A DNA stretch of 64,000 nucleotides from Megachile rotundata (Eukaryota; Arthropoda; Insecta; Hymenoptera; Megachilidae): assembly GCF_050947335.1 (NCBI RefSeq), contig NW_027474073.1, positions 1 to 64,000 of the forward strand. The letters run 5' to 3'. The notes below the pieces were generated by a model, which saw only the letters and a list, made by a program, of their open reading frames with translations, was not told the origin of the DNA and made no database searches. Shown piece after piece: positions 63,843-64,000 of this stretch (its first letter is position 1; each line of letters opens with the position of its first letter). The position numbers and the translations under genes are program-made.

Positions 63843-64000
63843 TAGAACGACAATTACTATACTTATTACTCCTATTATTATCAATCCAACTCATATTATT
63901 AGCCATATTATGCTTACATGATCGACAGAACGAGAATTACTATACTCACTACCCTTAGTATTATCAATCTAACTCATATTATTAGCCATATTATGCTTAC
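63843..64000 (+). repeat. Right edge of window: satellite continues
   Basis: After 63842 the order leaves the 18-monomer period and resembles 35890-36010 and 48170-48290 (ATCCAAC unit followed by a TTACATGATCGACAG unit with CTACCCTTAG). The final 8 bases, from 63993, are the start of another monomer, so the array extends beyond the window on this side. It also starts at a unit boundary at base 1, so no array edge is in view. Confidence 0.9.

Larger units (their letters stand above)
1..64000 (+). repeat. 83-bp AT-rich satellite array filling the window
   Basis: Direct head-to-tail repeats of one 83-bp unit run from the first to the last base without interruption. Unit starts (ATG followed by CTTATATG, GTTAAATG, CAGATATG and similar) fall at 1+83n up to 30877 and at 83n after a single 1-bp deletion near 30884; the last unit start is at 63993. 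This gives 771 complete units. The consensus is about 24% G+C. No inverted unit, transposon, gene or unique spacer is visible. The purity, length and higher-order order of variants are typical of eukaryotic centromeric or heterochromatic satellites; that location is inferred, not shown. The family name and host are not recognised. Confidence 0.98.

Noticed and set aside
1..64000. CRISPR array
   Set aside because: The units are contiguous and similar over their full 83 bp, with no alternation of constant repeats and unique spacers, and no cas genes are present.
1..64000. Telomeric repeats, transposon ends or retroelement pieces inside the array
   Set aside because: No TTAGG/TTAGGG-like runs, terminal inverted repeats, poly(A) tails or target-site duplications were seen. 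All of the sequence is accounted for by satellite monomers.

Overview
The whole window is one tandem satellite array. From base 1 to base 64,000 it is built head to tail, in one orientation, from an AT-rich monomer of 83 bp. I count 771 complete monomers plus the first 8 bases of a 772nd. I see no gene, RNA gene, transposon, CRISPR array, promoter or non-satellite spacer. A pure, long array with a nested higher-order structure points to a eukaryotic chromosome, in centromeric, pericentromeric or other heterochromatin. I do not recognise the monomer as a named satellite and do not assign a species.

Monomer. Numbered from the A of ATGCTTATATG, the consensus is represented exactly at 36603-36685. 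It is about 76% A+T (A 29, T 34, C 14, G 6). All six Gs lie in a 31-nt segment that spans the monomer junction, so positions 24-75 of the + strand are a 52-nt stretch without G. The segment at 11-25 carries a GATC site, an overlapping ATCGAT palindrome and the only two consensus CpGs. Monomers differ by recurrent diagnostic changes, for example C4G+T8A, T5A+T6G, G11T, T38C+T40C+T49G and A67G. Monomers within a block can differ by roughly 10%.

Higher-order structure. The variant monomers recur in fixed order over very long distances, and every period is a multiple of 83. Bases 1-9794 (118 monomers) recur as 9795-22493 (153 monomers, with 35 extra). They recur again as 22494-30793 (100 monomers, rearranged) and as roughly 38925-46562. 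Between and after these lie a second block family (30794-38087, 46563-50371 and part of 53452-56439) and, from 56440 to the end, a region of shorter and apparently younger tandem duplications (33, 18 and 6 monomers). Copies thousands of bases apart are nearly identical by eye, while neighbouring monomers are clearly divergent. This is the hallmark of higher-order repeats spread by unequal exchange, gene conversion or rolling-circle reinsertion.

Register. Across 771 monomers I found only three length variants: one 82-mer at 30877-30958, and an adjacent pair of 85 and 81 bp at 53867-54032 that cancel each other. Length is therefore far more conserved than sequence. The three open frames of 62 codons are chance gaps between stop codons in the satellite, not genes.
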